NCBI GenBank assembly: GCA_020637335.1
Contig: JACJWC010000027.1
Coordinates: forward strand, 1-10,742
DNA from: Acidobacteriota bacterium
GTDB taxonomy: Bacteria; Acidobacteriota; Holophagae; Acanthopleuribacterales; Acanthopleuribacteraceae
DNA length: 10,742 nt
Direction of reading: 5' to 3'
Part shown: in pieces, positions 1-6,556 of the stretch
How positions within the stretch are numbered: position 1 is the first letter of the stretch
Layout: each line of letters opens with the position of its first letter
Made by a program: the position numbers and the translations under genes
Notes under the pieces: model-generated
Database searches by the model: none
The model's input: only the letters and a program-made list of their open reading frames with translations
Told to the model about the DNA's origin: nothing

Positions 1-19
1 CTGTCCAGGAGAATGTGGG

Positions 20-45
20 AAAAAAGAATTTGGTGAAGCTTTTTT
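20..45. terminator. AT-rich inverted repeat downstream of the GFA gene, possible weak terminator
   Basis: Seven-base arms AAAAAAG (20-26) and CTTTTTT (39-45) are perfectly complementary around a 12-base loop. The repeat lies 13 bp past the stop of the minus-strand gene ending at 58, so it could end that operon, and it is symmetric enough to work in both directions. The stem has a single G-C pair, so it would be weak, and Rho-dependent ending is as plausible. The rest of positions 1-57 shows no supported gene. Confidence 0.3.
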
Positions 46-57
46 ATTCTATTTTGT

Positions 58-405
58 TCACAAGGCCCTTCCGTCCACATGACGTACCTTCAAGCCGAAA
101 AGGTCCAAACCGTCCAAACAGGCCAGGTTAATACGAAAATGCCCCGGCTGGGCGGTGGCTTGATGAAAGACATAAACACCGCAGACAGCGCAAAAAAAGT
201 GCTCAACCATGTGGTCGCCAAATTGGTAAGTCTGACGGTTCAAATCCGCTTCAAGCTGAAGTGATTCGGGTCCAAAATAGTCTTCGCTCATAGGTACACC
301 GCGCCGATGGCAAATCGAACAATTACAACGCACCGCCCGCTCAATAGGCGCACACGCTAAGCGCCAGCGAATCGAGCCACAATGACACGAACCGTGGTAT
401 ATCAA
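58..405 (-). CDS. GFA/CENP-V-type small zinc-binding protein
   Basis: This 115-residue protein has the cysteine layout of the GFA (glutathione-dependent formaldehyde-activating enzyme)/CENP-V fold: CHCG at 7-10 (Cys7, Cys9), CNCSIC at 27-32 (Cys27, 29, 32) and FCAVCG at 71-76 (Cys72, 75). In this family these residues bind structural and catalytic-site zinc. The C-terminal INLACLD and VRHVDGR segments are also family-like, so the protein looks complete at near-minimal length. The name comes from a few S-(hydroxymethyl)glutathione synthases; most members have no proven substrate, and that reaction is not assured here. The start is TTG at 405-403; the preceding gene ends TGA at 404-402, a 4-base TTGA overlap that implies translational coupling. 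It is the last gene of the likely four-gene operon. It is probably cytoplasmic, with no signal peptide or membrane segment. Confidence 0.85.
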   Translation of the reverse strand: MIYHGSCHCGSIRWRLACAPIERAVRCNCSICHRRGVPMSEDYFGPESLQLEADLNRQTYQFGDHMVEHFFCAVCGVYVFHQATAQPGHFRINLACLDGLDLFGLKVRHVDGRAL

Positions 406-872
406 GGCTTCTTTTCGCGTTTGAAGGTTTCCATCTGTTTGAGCGCTTCATCGCGAGCCTGGACCCAGGCGATACGGTCCAAGCGCAGCAGATTAACCAG
501 TTTCCGCATGAAGCTATCCTCTTCAAAACTGATCACACCATCGGCCAGAACCACTCGCCAGACTTCGACCAAAAAGGCAAACCGTTCTTCAGGTGTAAAT
601 TGCTCTGCGATCTCTCGCGTGGCGTGAAATACGTCAGCATGGGTTTTTCGATACTCGCGAGCCTGGGCCAGCAGCGCTACATGTTCGTCTGCGGAAAGAC
701 CAAAGCGTTTCTGGAGTAATCGGTCAATTTCACGCCGTTCTTCGGCCACAAAGGCATCGTCGCTGCTGGCAACTTCGAGGAATAATATGGCAATCGCCGT
801 CTGAATGTCCAACGGTTGATGATCTGGCTCAGGGGCTGCAAACAGAGCGCGAATGGATTGCCAAGTCACCAT
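402..872 (-). CDS. TerB-family protein (tellurite-resistance/DjlA-like helical domain)
   Basis: This 156-residue, mostly helical, acidic protein carries the two repeated acidic motifs of the TerB fold. The first is SDDAFVAEERREIDRLL (37-53, followed by FGLS). The second, stronger one is ADGVISFEEDSFMRKL (110-125, followed by VNLLRL). In TerB proteins such acidic clusters bind divalent metal, and the fold also occurs at the N-terminus of DjlA co-chaperones; molecular function is generally poorly known. There is no signal peptide or transmembrane segment, so it is probably cytoplasmic. The ATG at 872 is preceded by a perfect AGGAGG eight bases upstream, the strongest ribosome site in this operon, which may let it be translated more than its neighbours. 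It lies 63 bp after the glycosylase gene and overlaps the GFA gene by four bases. Family confidence is good; no specific role in tellurite resistance is claimed, since no other ter gene is present. Confidence 0.8.
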   Translation of the reverse strand: MVTWQSIRALFAAPEPDHQPLDIQTAIAILFLEVASSDDAFVAEERREIDRLLQKRFGLSADEHVALLAQAREYRKTHADVFHATREIAEQFTPEERFAFLVEVWRVVLADGVISFEEDSFMRKLVNLLRLDRIAWVQARDEALKQMETFKREKKP

Positions 873-935
873 GAAAGAATCCTCCTAGCGGCTACATAAA
901 GACTAAGCTTACCTGCAAGCCCACGGAAAAAAAAG

Positions 936-1610
936 TCAGACATCAGCCTTAACGCCTGCTTTAGGGCAGAAGGAATCAAGCGGACATTTCCCACAACTAG
1001 GCCGTTTGGCTTTGCAAATCGTTTGGCCCAGAAACTTGAGTCGACGGTGATAGGTTTGCAACGCGGATGGATCCTCGGAAAGTGCATCTGCAAATTCCTG
1101 GGCGCGCTTATATAACGCTGAATAAGAACCAAGATTGCTGATCCAGCCCAAGCGCTGTAAAACGCGCAAGCCATTGGATTCGGGCGCCAAGGATGGGTAT
1201 TTTCCTAAAAACAAAAGGATTTTCTCAGCACCGGGCAACCCAATACTGGGAAATTCTCGCAAGGCACGAATGGCCTGGTCACGTGAAAGGCCCAGGATTT
1301 TGTCGGGATCACCTTGCCAACGCGACATTGCCAATTCAGCTGCTTTGCGGATCTTGGCCAAATCATTTTGGGGCAATATACCGACATGTAAAGCAGATTC
1401 CTGTGTTTGCGCATCAACCCGCAAGATATCCTGAGGCCGGATGCCAACTGAATTCACCCAAGTTTTCCAGGCCTTGAATTTGTTAGCCGGACGGGCCAAA
1501 TAACCAAAATTCTCCCATAGGACCCAGGCAAAAACAGTGGGCAAAGCCGGTTCATAGACATCGCAATCGGATTGCCATTGCAGGAGTTGTTGAAGGACTT
1601 CGGTTGTCAA
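936..1610 (-). CDS. HhH-GPD DNA glycosylase with 4Fe-4S cluster motif (endonuclease III-like)
   Basis: This 224-residue protein, close to the length of E. coli endonuclease III (Nth), has a helix-hairpin-helix at about 117-133 (FPSIGLPGAEK) and a C-terminal cluster loop Cys199-X6-Cys206-X2-Cys209-X5-Cys215. That spacing is the one of the Nth/MutY iron-sulfur cluster. The family removes damaged or mispaired bases in base excision repair. Aligned without gaps from memory to the Nth hairpin, the Nth catalytic Lys120 falls on Pro126 and the catalytic Asp138 on Glu144 (APESNGLRV). It is therefore unlikely to be a classical bifunctional Nth; it may be a monofunctional glycosylase or a divergent member, with substrate unknown. 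The start is TTG at 1610 with AGGCGG just upstream. It lies 20 bp after the kinase stop, in the same operon. A T8 run (minus strand, 934-927) follows the stop and might cause partial termination. Confidence 0.85.
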   Translation of the reverse strand: MTTEVLQQLLQWQSDCDVYEPALPTVFAWVLWENFGYLARPANKFKAWKTWVNSVGIRPQDILRVDAQTQESALHVGILPQNDLAKIRKAAELAMSRWQGDPDKILGLSRDQAIRALREFPSIGLPGAEKILLFLGKYPSLAPESNGLRVLQRLGWISNLGSYSALYKRAQEFADALSEDPSALQTYHRRLKFLGQTICKAKRPSCGKCPLDSFCPKAGVKADV

Positions 1611-1630
1611 AATTTCCGCCTAATCGCGTT

Positions 1631-2890
1631 TCAAGAGGGCGGCGTCTTATCTTCAACCTGTTCCAAAAAAGCTTGCAACTGCTTAATACAACGGGCCTTG
1701 ATGATGCGCGCATCCTGGTTTTTAGGATCCATTTCCAAGACTTTCATGCAGTTTTCAACCGCACTGACATAGTGGCGTTGGTCCATAAACTGATTGGCTT
1801 TAAGCAGGGTCTCGTGGGTCAATTGCGAGACAAAACGCAATTTCTGTTCGCGTTTGCGTTTGGCGTCGCGAATCCGTTTGGTTAGATCCTCGGTAATTTC
1901 GTTTTTGCCGGCCAGGCCTTTGAGCTGGGTGAGAATCTGCTCGGCCTCTTCAATTTTCTCATTTTTGAGCGCGATGGTAATCGTGCCGATCCGCTCCTCA
2001 ACCAGTTTCCGAATGTAGGACTGTTGGGCCTTCATCAAATCTTCATCGACAATTTTTTCATCGTGCAACGTGTCGACCATGGATTCCGTGCGGATCACCT
2101 GCTCCAAGTCATCCGACAGGGTTTTGCAGTCGCCATAACGAAAATCGCGGTCCTTGGACAATGCCTTTTTTACGATTTCATTAATCGATTTGGGCAAATC
2201 TGGAATAGGAGGAGGTTCGTCGTTAATGATACGCACCATGGTCTGAGAAATGTTTTTGCCTTCAAATGGATGTTTGTGGGCAAGCAACTCATACAAGATC
2301 ACACCGATCGAAAAAATATCTGCGCGATGGTCGATTTTGAGACCAGTAATCTGCTCTGGCGCAATGTAATTGATCGTTCCAATGACGACACCGGAAGTGG
2401 TCAGCTGGGAATTCTTGAAATGGGCAACGCCAAAGTCCAAGACTTTGACGTGGTCCTCATTCAGCAAAAAAATATTGGCAGGTTTGAGATCACGGTGGAT
2501 GATGCCCCGTTGATGCGCGGCATGTACGCCTTCACACACCTGGCGGACTACTTCCAGGCTTTTGGCCATGGACAACCCTCCGGCAGCTCGGATCTGCCGT
2601 TCAAGTGTTGTCCCATCCAGATACTCCATGGCGATATAACAGGTATCTTGATCCTCGCCCACATTGTAAACATTAATGATGTTGCGATGATGCAGTTGGC
2701 CGAGTACATTGCCTTCCCGATAAAACCGTTCCTGCATGTTGGGATCACTTAAGTGCTTCTGGTTCATGGTTTTAATGGCCACAAGCTTGTTGATCTGGGG
2801 ATCCATGCCCTTGTATACGACTCCCATTGAGCCTTTGCCGAGCACGCCCAGGATTTGGTAGCGTCCTAGTTTTGAAAGGGCGGTTGCCAC
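1631..2890 (-). CDS. Hanks-type Ser/Thr protein kinase with C-terminal helical/TPR tail, cytoplasmic
   Basis: This 419-residue protein has a full kinase domain at about 10-265: glycine loop GKGSMGVVYKG (18-28), ATP lysine Lys40 in VAIK, alpha-C glutamate Glu59, catalytic loop HRDLKPAN (132-139, with Asp134), DFG (152-154) and APE (177-179). All catalytic residues are present, so it should be active. The activation loop contains Thr164, Thr165 and Ser166, likely autophosphorylation sites. Residues about 285-355 are charged and helical, probably coiled-coil, and 362-404 resemble a tetratricopeptide repeat, suggesting a protein-docking tail. No transmembrane segment or extracellular sensor is present, unlike PknB/PASTA kinases, so its input must be cytoplasmic. 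The start is GTG at 2890 with GGGAG eight bases upstream. It heads the minus-strand operon with the glycosylase, TerB and GFA genes. The substrate is unknown; linkage to a repair enzyme suggests a stress pathway, by inference. Confidence 0.95.
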   Translation of the reverse strand: MATALSKLGRYQILGVLGKGSMGVVYKGMDPQINKLVAIKTMNQKHLSDPNMQERFYREGNVLGQLHHRNIINVYNVGEDQDTCYIAMEYLDGTTLERQIRAAGGLSMAKSLEVVRQVCEGVHAAHQRGIIHRDLKPANIFLLNEDHVKVLDFGVAHFKNSQLTTSGVVIGTINYIAPEQITGLKIDHRADIFSIGVILYELLAHKHPFEGKNISQTMVRIINDEPPPIPDLPKSINEIVKKALSKDRDFRYGDCKTLSDDLEQVIRTESMVDTLHDEKIVDEDLMKAQQSYIRKLVEERIGTITIALKNEKIEEAEQILTQLKGLAGKNEITEDLTKRIRDAKRKREQKLRFVSQLTHETLLKANQFMDQRHYVSAVENCMKVLEMDPKNQDARIIKARCIKQLQAFLEQVEDKTPPS

Positions 2891-2918
2891 CGTTAGTCTC
2901 CCATTGAATTCAGCCTTG

Positions 2919-2947
2919 ATTTTAGCCGGAACAAACCCAGAGTTCCA
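2919..2947 (-). promoter_or_regulatory. Possible promoter of the kinase operon
   Basis: On the minus strand a TAAAAT -10-like box (2924-2919) lies about 29 bp before the GTG start, with a poor -35 candidate (TGGAAC) 17 bp further upstream. Only the -10 is a good match, so this is tentative. Confidence 0.3.
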
Positions 2948-2972
2948 CGCCTTTTGTTAAGCGTTCGCAAAA

Positions 2973-2995
2973 CTTATCGGTTCCTAACCGAGAAG
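2973..2995. promoter_or_regulatory. 23-nt imperfect inverted repeat, candidate operator
   Basis: The core TCGGTT-CCT-AACCGA (2977-2991) has perfect 6-base arms. It extends, across one mismatched pair, to CTT/AAG on the outside, giving 9 of 10 paired bases per arm. It lies in the divergent spacer, two bases before a candidate -35 box of the downstream plus-strand gene, a typical site for a dimeric regulator. No T-run follows, so a terminator is unlikely. Which protein binds it is unknown. Confidence 0.4.
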
Positions 2996-2997
2996 GC

Positions 2998-3027
2998 TTG
3001 ACCCTCTCCATGCAATCTCGTTAAGGT
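2998..3027 (+). promoter_or_regulatory. Candidate sigma70-type promoter of the aminotransferase-fold gene
   Basis: TTGACC (2998-3003) is a 5-of-6 -35 match, followed after 18 bases by a weak -10, TAAGGT (3022-3027). Transcription would begin near 3034. That excludes an ATG at 3031 and supports translation from 3064. Confidence 0.35.
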
Positions 3028-3063
3028 TTTATGGGCGCCCAAAATGGGGCCGGAGGCGAATCC

Positions 3064-4224
3064 ATGGCCGTACCGCATAAAGATCGACTTTTCCCAGATT
3101 TAAAATACAAAGCGTATCTCAACAATGCAGCTGTAGCCCCCTTGAGCAAACCGGTCCGCGCCAATATCCAGCATCTGATGGAAGCCTACGGAAGCGGTGG
3201 GGTGAAGGGTTTAATCCCCGCCATGAGTGAAAAAGATCAGCTGCGCGCTAACCTGGCCCGAATCATCAATTCACCTGTGAGCTGGATCGGCATCACGCCC
3301 TCAACCACAACCGGTCTCTTGTGGATCGCCTTGGAATTCCCCTGGCAAACTGGCGATAAATTGGTTTTGGTCGAAGGTGAGTTTCCGGGCAATATCGTGC
3401 CCTGGCAACTGGCTGCCCAACACTATGGTCTCGAAATTTTGTGGCTAAAACCCGAAGATTTATTGGGTCCCAATGCCAGTCTGGATGCCGTTTTAGCTCA
3501 AAAACCCAAATTGATGGCCTTGAGCTGGGTCCAATATCAAACCGGATTAACGGTCGACTTGGCGTTTATCAGCGCACTGGGTCGAGACCACCACATGGCC
3601 GTATGCCTGGACGCTATTCAAGGACTCGGGCCCTTGCGTTTGGATTTAGCGCAGACCCCAATCGATTTTGTCTGTTGTGGTGGGCATAAGTGGTTAATGG
3701 GCCCAGAAGGTTGTGGCTTTGTCAGTGCGGCACCCCATTGGGTCGATCGCTTTAACCCGGTTTATGAAGGTTGGTTGGGCGTTGAAAACCCCATCGATTT
3801 TCTGCTGGACGGCGAAGGGCTGGTCAATTATCAAAAACCATTTCGCAGAGATTCTTCACGGGTGGAGCTCTCAACAGCCAATCAACTGGGCATAGCCGGA
3901 CTCCGCGCCGCGACCGACATCCTGCTGGAAGTCGGCCTGGAGGAGGTGTCCGAACGCGCGTTAGCCTTTGCCCATTCTTTGCGACACGGCTTGTTGGATT
4001 TGGGGTTACCGGTCCATACCGAGGCTACCCAAGGTGCGATTGTCTCCTTCCAACCGGAACCGGTTTTTGGGACCGTGCGCCAGATCATGCTGGCCTACGA
4101 ACAACACAGCGTCATCGGTGCGACACCCGATGGTCATTTGCGCTTCTCGCCTCACTTCTGGCAGGAATGGGAGGAAATTGACTTGTGCCTGGAGGCCAGC
4201 CGCCAGATTTTTAATCCGGCCTGA
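3064..4224 (+). CDS. Aminotransferase class V-fold PLP-dependent enzyme
   Basis: This 386-residue protein has the hallmarks of fold-type I, class V PLP enzymes (the NifS/cysteine desulfurase, kynureninase and isopenicillin epimerase-like group). They are an N-terminal YLNNAAVAPLS (18-28), the cofactor-binding Asp183 in CLDAIQGLG, and the Schiff-base lysine Lys209 in GGHKWLMGPEG (206-216). Class V members include aminotransferases, desulfurases and lyases, and the sequence does not fix the reaction. I see no obvious active-site cysteine loop, so a desulfurase is not favoured. It is cytoplasmic, with no signal peptide. An upstream in-frame ATG at 3031 exists, but GGAGG at 3052-3056, seven bases before the ATG at 3064, and the putative promoter position favour 3064. 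It stands alone: the next gene is 105 bp away with its own promoter-like site, and divergence from the kinase gives no clear functional clue. Confidence 0.88.
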   Translation: MAVPHKDRLFPDLKYKAYLNNAAVAPLSKPVRANIQHLMEAYGSGGVKGLIPAMSEKDQLRANLARIINSPVSWIGITPSTTTGLLWIALEFPWQTGDKLVLVEGEFPGNIVPWQLAAQHYGLEILWLKPEDLLGPNASLDAVLAQKPKLMALSWVQYQTGLTVDLAFISALGRDHHMAVCLDAIQGLGPLRLDLAQTPIDFVCCGGHKWLMGPEGCGFVSAAPHWVDRFNPVYEGWLGVENPIDFLLDGEGLVNYQKPFRRDSSRVELSTANQLGIAGLRAATDILLEVGLEEVSERALAFAHSLRHGLLDLGLPVHTEATQGAIVSFQPEPVFGTVRQIMLAYEQHSVIGATPDGHLRFSPHFWQEWEEIDLCLEASRQIFNPA

Positions 4225-4230
4225 GCGCGG

Positions 4231-4259
4231 TTGATCGATTCGTTTTAGACATGTAGACT
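4231..4259 (+). promoter_or_regulatory. Candidate promoter of the acyl-CoA dehydrogenase-coaE pair
   Basis: TTGATC (4231-4236) and TAGACT (4254-4259) are separated by 17 bp; each matches the sigma70 consensus at four of six positions. The predicted transcript start near 4266 leaves a leader of about 65 nt before the ATG at 4330. Confidence 0.4.
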
Positions 4260-4282
4260 GTTCCGTTGGGTAAAAAATCAGA

Positions 4283-4309
4283 GCAGGATTCGCCGGAGCA
4301 TCGTCCTGC
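4283..4309 (+). other. Hairpin in the leader of the acyl-CoA dehydrogenase mRNA
   Basis: GCAGGA (4283-4288) and TCCTGC (4304-4309) are perfect complements around a 15-base loop, ending nine bases before the AAGGAG ribosome site (4318-4323). No T-run follows, so it is not an intrinsic terminator. It could stabilise the mRNA or affect ribosome access; a role is not shown. Confidence 0.35.
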
Positions 4310-4329
4310 CATTCAGCAAGGAGCTTTTC

Positions 4330-5484
4330 ATGCATCGTGTCTACAGTGAGGATCAAAGCGTCCTGATCGAAACGGTCGCCAAATTCGCAGCTGAACGCAT
4401 ACTGCCCAACGTTATGGCGTGGGATGAGCAAGAACATTTCCCCAAGGATCTGTTTCACGAAATGGGCGAGTTGGGCTTATTAGGCGTTTTGGTCCCAGAA
4501 CAATATGGCGGGTCTGGTTATCGCTACCAAGACTATGTCGCAATCATTGAAGAGATTGGCGCAGTTTGTGGCGGCGTCGCTTTAGGCGTAGCAGCCCACA
4601 ACTCGTTGTGCACAGGCCATATCCTGCAATACGGCAGTGAAGAACAAAAACACAAATACCTGCCGAAATTGGCGAGTGGCGAGGTCATCGGGGCCTGGGG
4701 CTTAACAGAACCCGGTTCGGGTTCAGATGCCGGTGGGATGTTATCCACAGCTAAAAAGGTCGATGGCGGCTACCTCCTGAACGGAACAAAAAATTTCATC
4801 ACCCACGCCATTTCAGGCGATATTGCCGTTGTCCTGGTCAACACCCAACCGGAACTCAAAACCAAGGGCATCAGCGCTTTCATCTTGGACAAAAGCATGC
4901 CCGGTTGGGGCGGGGGCAAAAAAGAAACCAAAGTGGGTATGCGCTGCTCGGAAACGGCACAGTTAGTTATGGAAGATGTGTTTGTGCCTGAATCCAACCT
5001 GATTGGCAAATTCAATGAAGGCTTCAAACAGGCCATGGGTGTGTTGGATGGTGGGCGAATTTCGATTGCGGCCTTATCCTTGGGCATTGCCCGAGGAGCC
5101 TTTCATGCCGCACTTACCTATTCCAATCAACGCAAACAGTTCAATCAATACCTCTCCAGTTTCCAAGCGATCCAATTTAAGTTGGCCGATATGGCAACTC
5201 AATTGGAAGCTGCCCGCCTTTTGACCTTGCGCGCCGCGCAACTCAAGGATTCCGGCAAAAAAACCACGGTCGAATCCGCCATGGCCAAGTACTATGCATC
5301 CGAAATCGCTGTTCGCTGTGGCGAAGAAGCCGTTCAGATTTTGGGTGGATATGGGTATCTGCGCGACTATCCGGCTGAAAAATTTTGGCGCGATTCCAAG
5401 CTGTGTACGATTGGGGAAGGCACTTCCGAAATCCAGAAAATGGTCATTGCCCGCGAACTCAAAAAAACGGTCAACCACACCTAA
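4330..5484 (+). CDS. Acyl-CoA dehydrogenase (FAD-dependent)
   Basis: This 384-residue protein has the usual length and all three domains of the acyl-CoA dehydrogenase family, which introduces the alpha-beta double bond into acyl-CoA and passes electrons to ETF. Visible motifs are WGLTEPGSGSDAGG (123-136, FAD/substrate loop), the middle-domain GMRCSETAQLVMEDVFVP (203-220), RKQFNQYLSSFQAIQFKLAD (268-287), and QILGGYGYLRDYP (336-348) followed by IGEGTSEIQ (361-369). Glu363 is the likely catalytic base, placed as in short- and medium-chain enzymes. Chain-length or branched-chain preference cannot be read from sequence; an acyl-CoA from fatty-acid or amino-acid breakdown is likely. The ATG has AAGGAG six bases upstream. 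The stop is followed after one base by the coaE start, suggesting a two-gene operon. No ETF, thiolase or hydratase gene is nearby. Confidence 0.96.
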   Translation: MHRVYSEDQSVLIETVAKFAAERILPNVMAWDEQEHFPKDLFHEMGELGLLGVLVPEQYGGSGYRYQDYVAIIEEIGAVCGGVALGVAAHNSLCTGHILQYGSEEQKHKYLPKLASGEVIGAWGLTEPGSGSDAGGMLSTAKKVDGGYLLNGTKNFITHAISGDIAVVLVNTQPELKTKGISAFILDKSMPGWGGGKKETKVGMRCSETAQLVMEDVFVPESNLIGKFNEGFKQAMGVLDGGRISIAALSLGIARGAFHAALTYSNQRKQFNQYLSSFQAIQFKLADMATQLEAARLLTLRAAQLKDSGKKTTVESAMAKYYASEIAVRCGEEAVQILGGYGYLRDYPAEKFWRDSKLCTIGEGTSEIQKMVIARELKKTVNHT

Positions 5485-5485
5485 G

Positions 5486-6091
5486 GTGCGTGTCTTTGGT
5501 TTAACCGGTGGCATTGCTGCCGGAAAATCGACGGTTGCCAGCCAGTTGCGACAACGCGGCTGGCCCGTCATTGATGCCGATCTTGTAGCTCGGGCCGTTG
5601 TGGAGCCGGGCCAACCCGGTTTATTGGAAATCCAGGAAAAATTTGGCCCCGCCTATATTCAGCCGGATGGCACACTCAACCGCAGCGCAATGCGTATGCG
5701 CATCGCAAACGATCCGCAAGCCCAAGCCGAATTAAATGCCATCCTGCATCCCAAAATTCGCCAACATATCCAAAACCAATTGGCTGAATTAAAAGCAACC
5801 GGCCATAAGGTGGCATTTGTAGAGGCGGCCCTGATGATTGAGGCGGGCTCCTATCGCCAATACGACGGCGTCTTATTGGTTACAGCGCCCTATTGGCAAC
5901 GGGTGCGTCGCGTTCAGCAGCGCGACGGAATGGCCATTGCCAATGTACGTGCATTGATCAAACGCCAAATGCCCGATTGGCAGAAACGCAAGTATGCCAC
6001 CTGTGAAGTCCGCAATGGCGGTTCTCAATCCCAACTAGTCGAACAAGTTGAGCTGGCCCTTCAACAGCTCGGCATCCATCCGCCTGATTGA
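5486..6091 (+). CDS. coaE: Dephospho-CoA kinase
   Basis: CoaE phosphorylates the ribose 3'-hydroxyl of dephospho-CoA with ATP, the last step of coenzyme A synthesis, in the cytoplasm. The 201-residue product has the P-loop GGIAAGKST (8-16), the substrate-site DADLVAR (30-36), LHPKI (87-91) and the lid-region RRVQQRDG (141-148) followed by QMPDWQKRKYA (161-171). The usual C-terminal A-D-x-x-x-x-N segment is ATCEVRNGG here, a small departure. The open frame extends upstream to 5294 inside the acyl-CoA dehydrogenase gene, but homology begins at VRVFGLTGG, so GTG at 5486, one base after the upstream TAA, is chosen; that gives normal family length. No strong ribosome site precedes it, so translation probably depends on ribosomes ending the dehydrogenase. 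Its stop lies one base from the stop of the convergent MAPEG gene. Confidence 0.95.
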   Translation: MRVFGLTGGIAAGKSTVASQLRQRGWPVIDADLVARAVVEPGQPGLLEIQEKFGPAYIQPDGTLNRSAMRMRIANDPQAQAELNAILHPKIRQHIQNQLAELKATGHKVAFVEAALMIEAGSYRQYDGVLLVTAPYWQRVRRVQQRDGMAIANVRALIKRQMPDWQKRKYATCEVRNGGSQSQLVEQVELALQQLGIHPPD

Positions 6092-6092
6092 T

Positions 6093-6482
6093 TTAGAGCA
6101 AGCCCAGCAAAGCCATGGCCAATAAGCTCAAATAGCCGATCGACCACATCAGGGTGCGCAGACTGGCCCAGTCCAACCAGTACAAGACCGTGTAAATGAC
6201 CCGAGCAACTACATGTACCACGGCCAAGCGATTGAGCCAAATGGGATCCGTTCCCGCTTGGACCGCTATGAATAATGCGGCCACAAACATGCCAAACGCT
6301 TCAAAGCCGTTTTGATGGGCGGCCAAGGCGCGCGCTCCCAAACCGGTTAAACGCGACTGCTGCTGGCGCGGCAAATGATTGTCGTAACCGGATCCATCGC
6401 GTTGCATGGCCCGGAACAATGGCGCTTTATTGGCGATTAACCAGATCAAATTGAAGAAAAGACACCACAGGGCGACTTTCAT
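6093..6482 (-). CDS. MAPEG-family membrane protein
   Basis: This 129-residue integral membrane protein has four predicted helices (about 1-18, 58-76, 80-100 and 106-128) and the MAPEG signature region RALAAHQNGFEAF (51-63), followed by ARVIYTVLYW (93-102). The family (membrane-associated proteins in eicosanoid and glutathione metabolism) includes microsomal glutathione transferases. Bacterial members like this one are mostly uncharacterised, and glutathione use is not proven. The polar loop at about 22-47 would lie on one membrane face. An in-frame extension reaches 6536, but GGAGG five bases before the ATG at 6482, and the helix starting right there, fix the start. It is transcribed alone from a good promoter and converges on coaE with a one-base gap, so the two transcripts probably overlap at their ends. 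Confidence 0.88.
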   Translation of the reverse strand: MKVALWCLFFNLIWLIANKAPLFRAMQRDGSGYDNHLPRQQQSRLTGLGARALAAHQNGFEAFGMFVAALFIAVQAGTDPIWLNRLAVVHVVARVIYTVLYWLDWASLRTLMWSIGYLSLLAMALLGLL

Positions 6483-6527
6483 GTAAACCTCCGAAATTGG
6501 CCAGTTAGAATAAGATTTATCAGGCCA

Positions 6528-6556
6528 TTTACACACTTTTGCGTTATGCTTGTCAA
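6528..6556 (-). promoter_or_regulatory. Sigma70-type promoter of the MAPEG gene
   Basis: On the minus strand a perfect TTGACA -35 (6556-6551) and a TGTAAA -10 (6533-6528, 4 of 6) are 17 bp apart. Transcription would start near 6521, giving a leader of about 39 nt that contains the GGAGG ribosome site. It lies in the spacer shared with the divergent STAS gene, for which I see no equally good promoter. Confidence 0.55.

Noticed and set aside
1..81. Possible end of an upstream plus-strand gene (open frame to a TGA at 80-82)
   Set aside because: The translation shows no family pattern and would overlap the GFA gene; it is too short to judge.
402..872. Tellurite-resistance operon
   Set aside because: Only a TerB-like domain is present; no terA, terC, terD, terE or terZ gene is nearby.
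2024..2752. Long plus-strand open frame (242 residues) opposite the kinase gene
   Set aside because: It is wholly antisense to a kinase domain with all catalytic motifs, has no recognisable family features, and is explained by codon bias of the true gene.
3031..3063. Eleven-residue extension of the PLP enzyme from ATG 3031
   Set aside because: No ribosome site precedes it, it would start at or before the predicted transcript start, and GGAGG favours 3064.
5294..5485. N-terminal extension of the coaE frame by 64 residues
   Set aside because: It lies inside the acyl-CoA dehydrogenase gene and is basic and unlike any CoaE; homology and normal length begin at GTG 5486.
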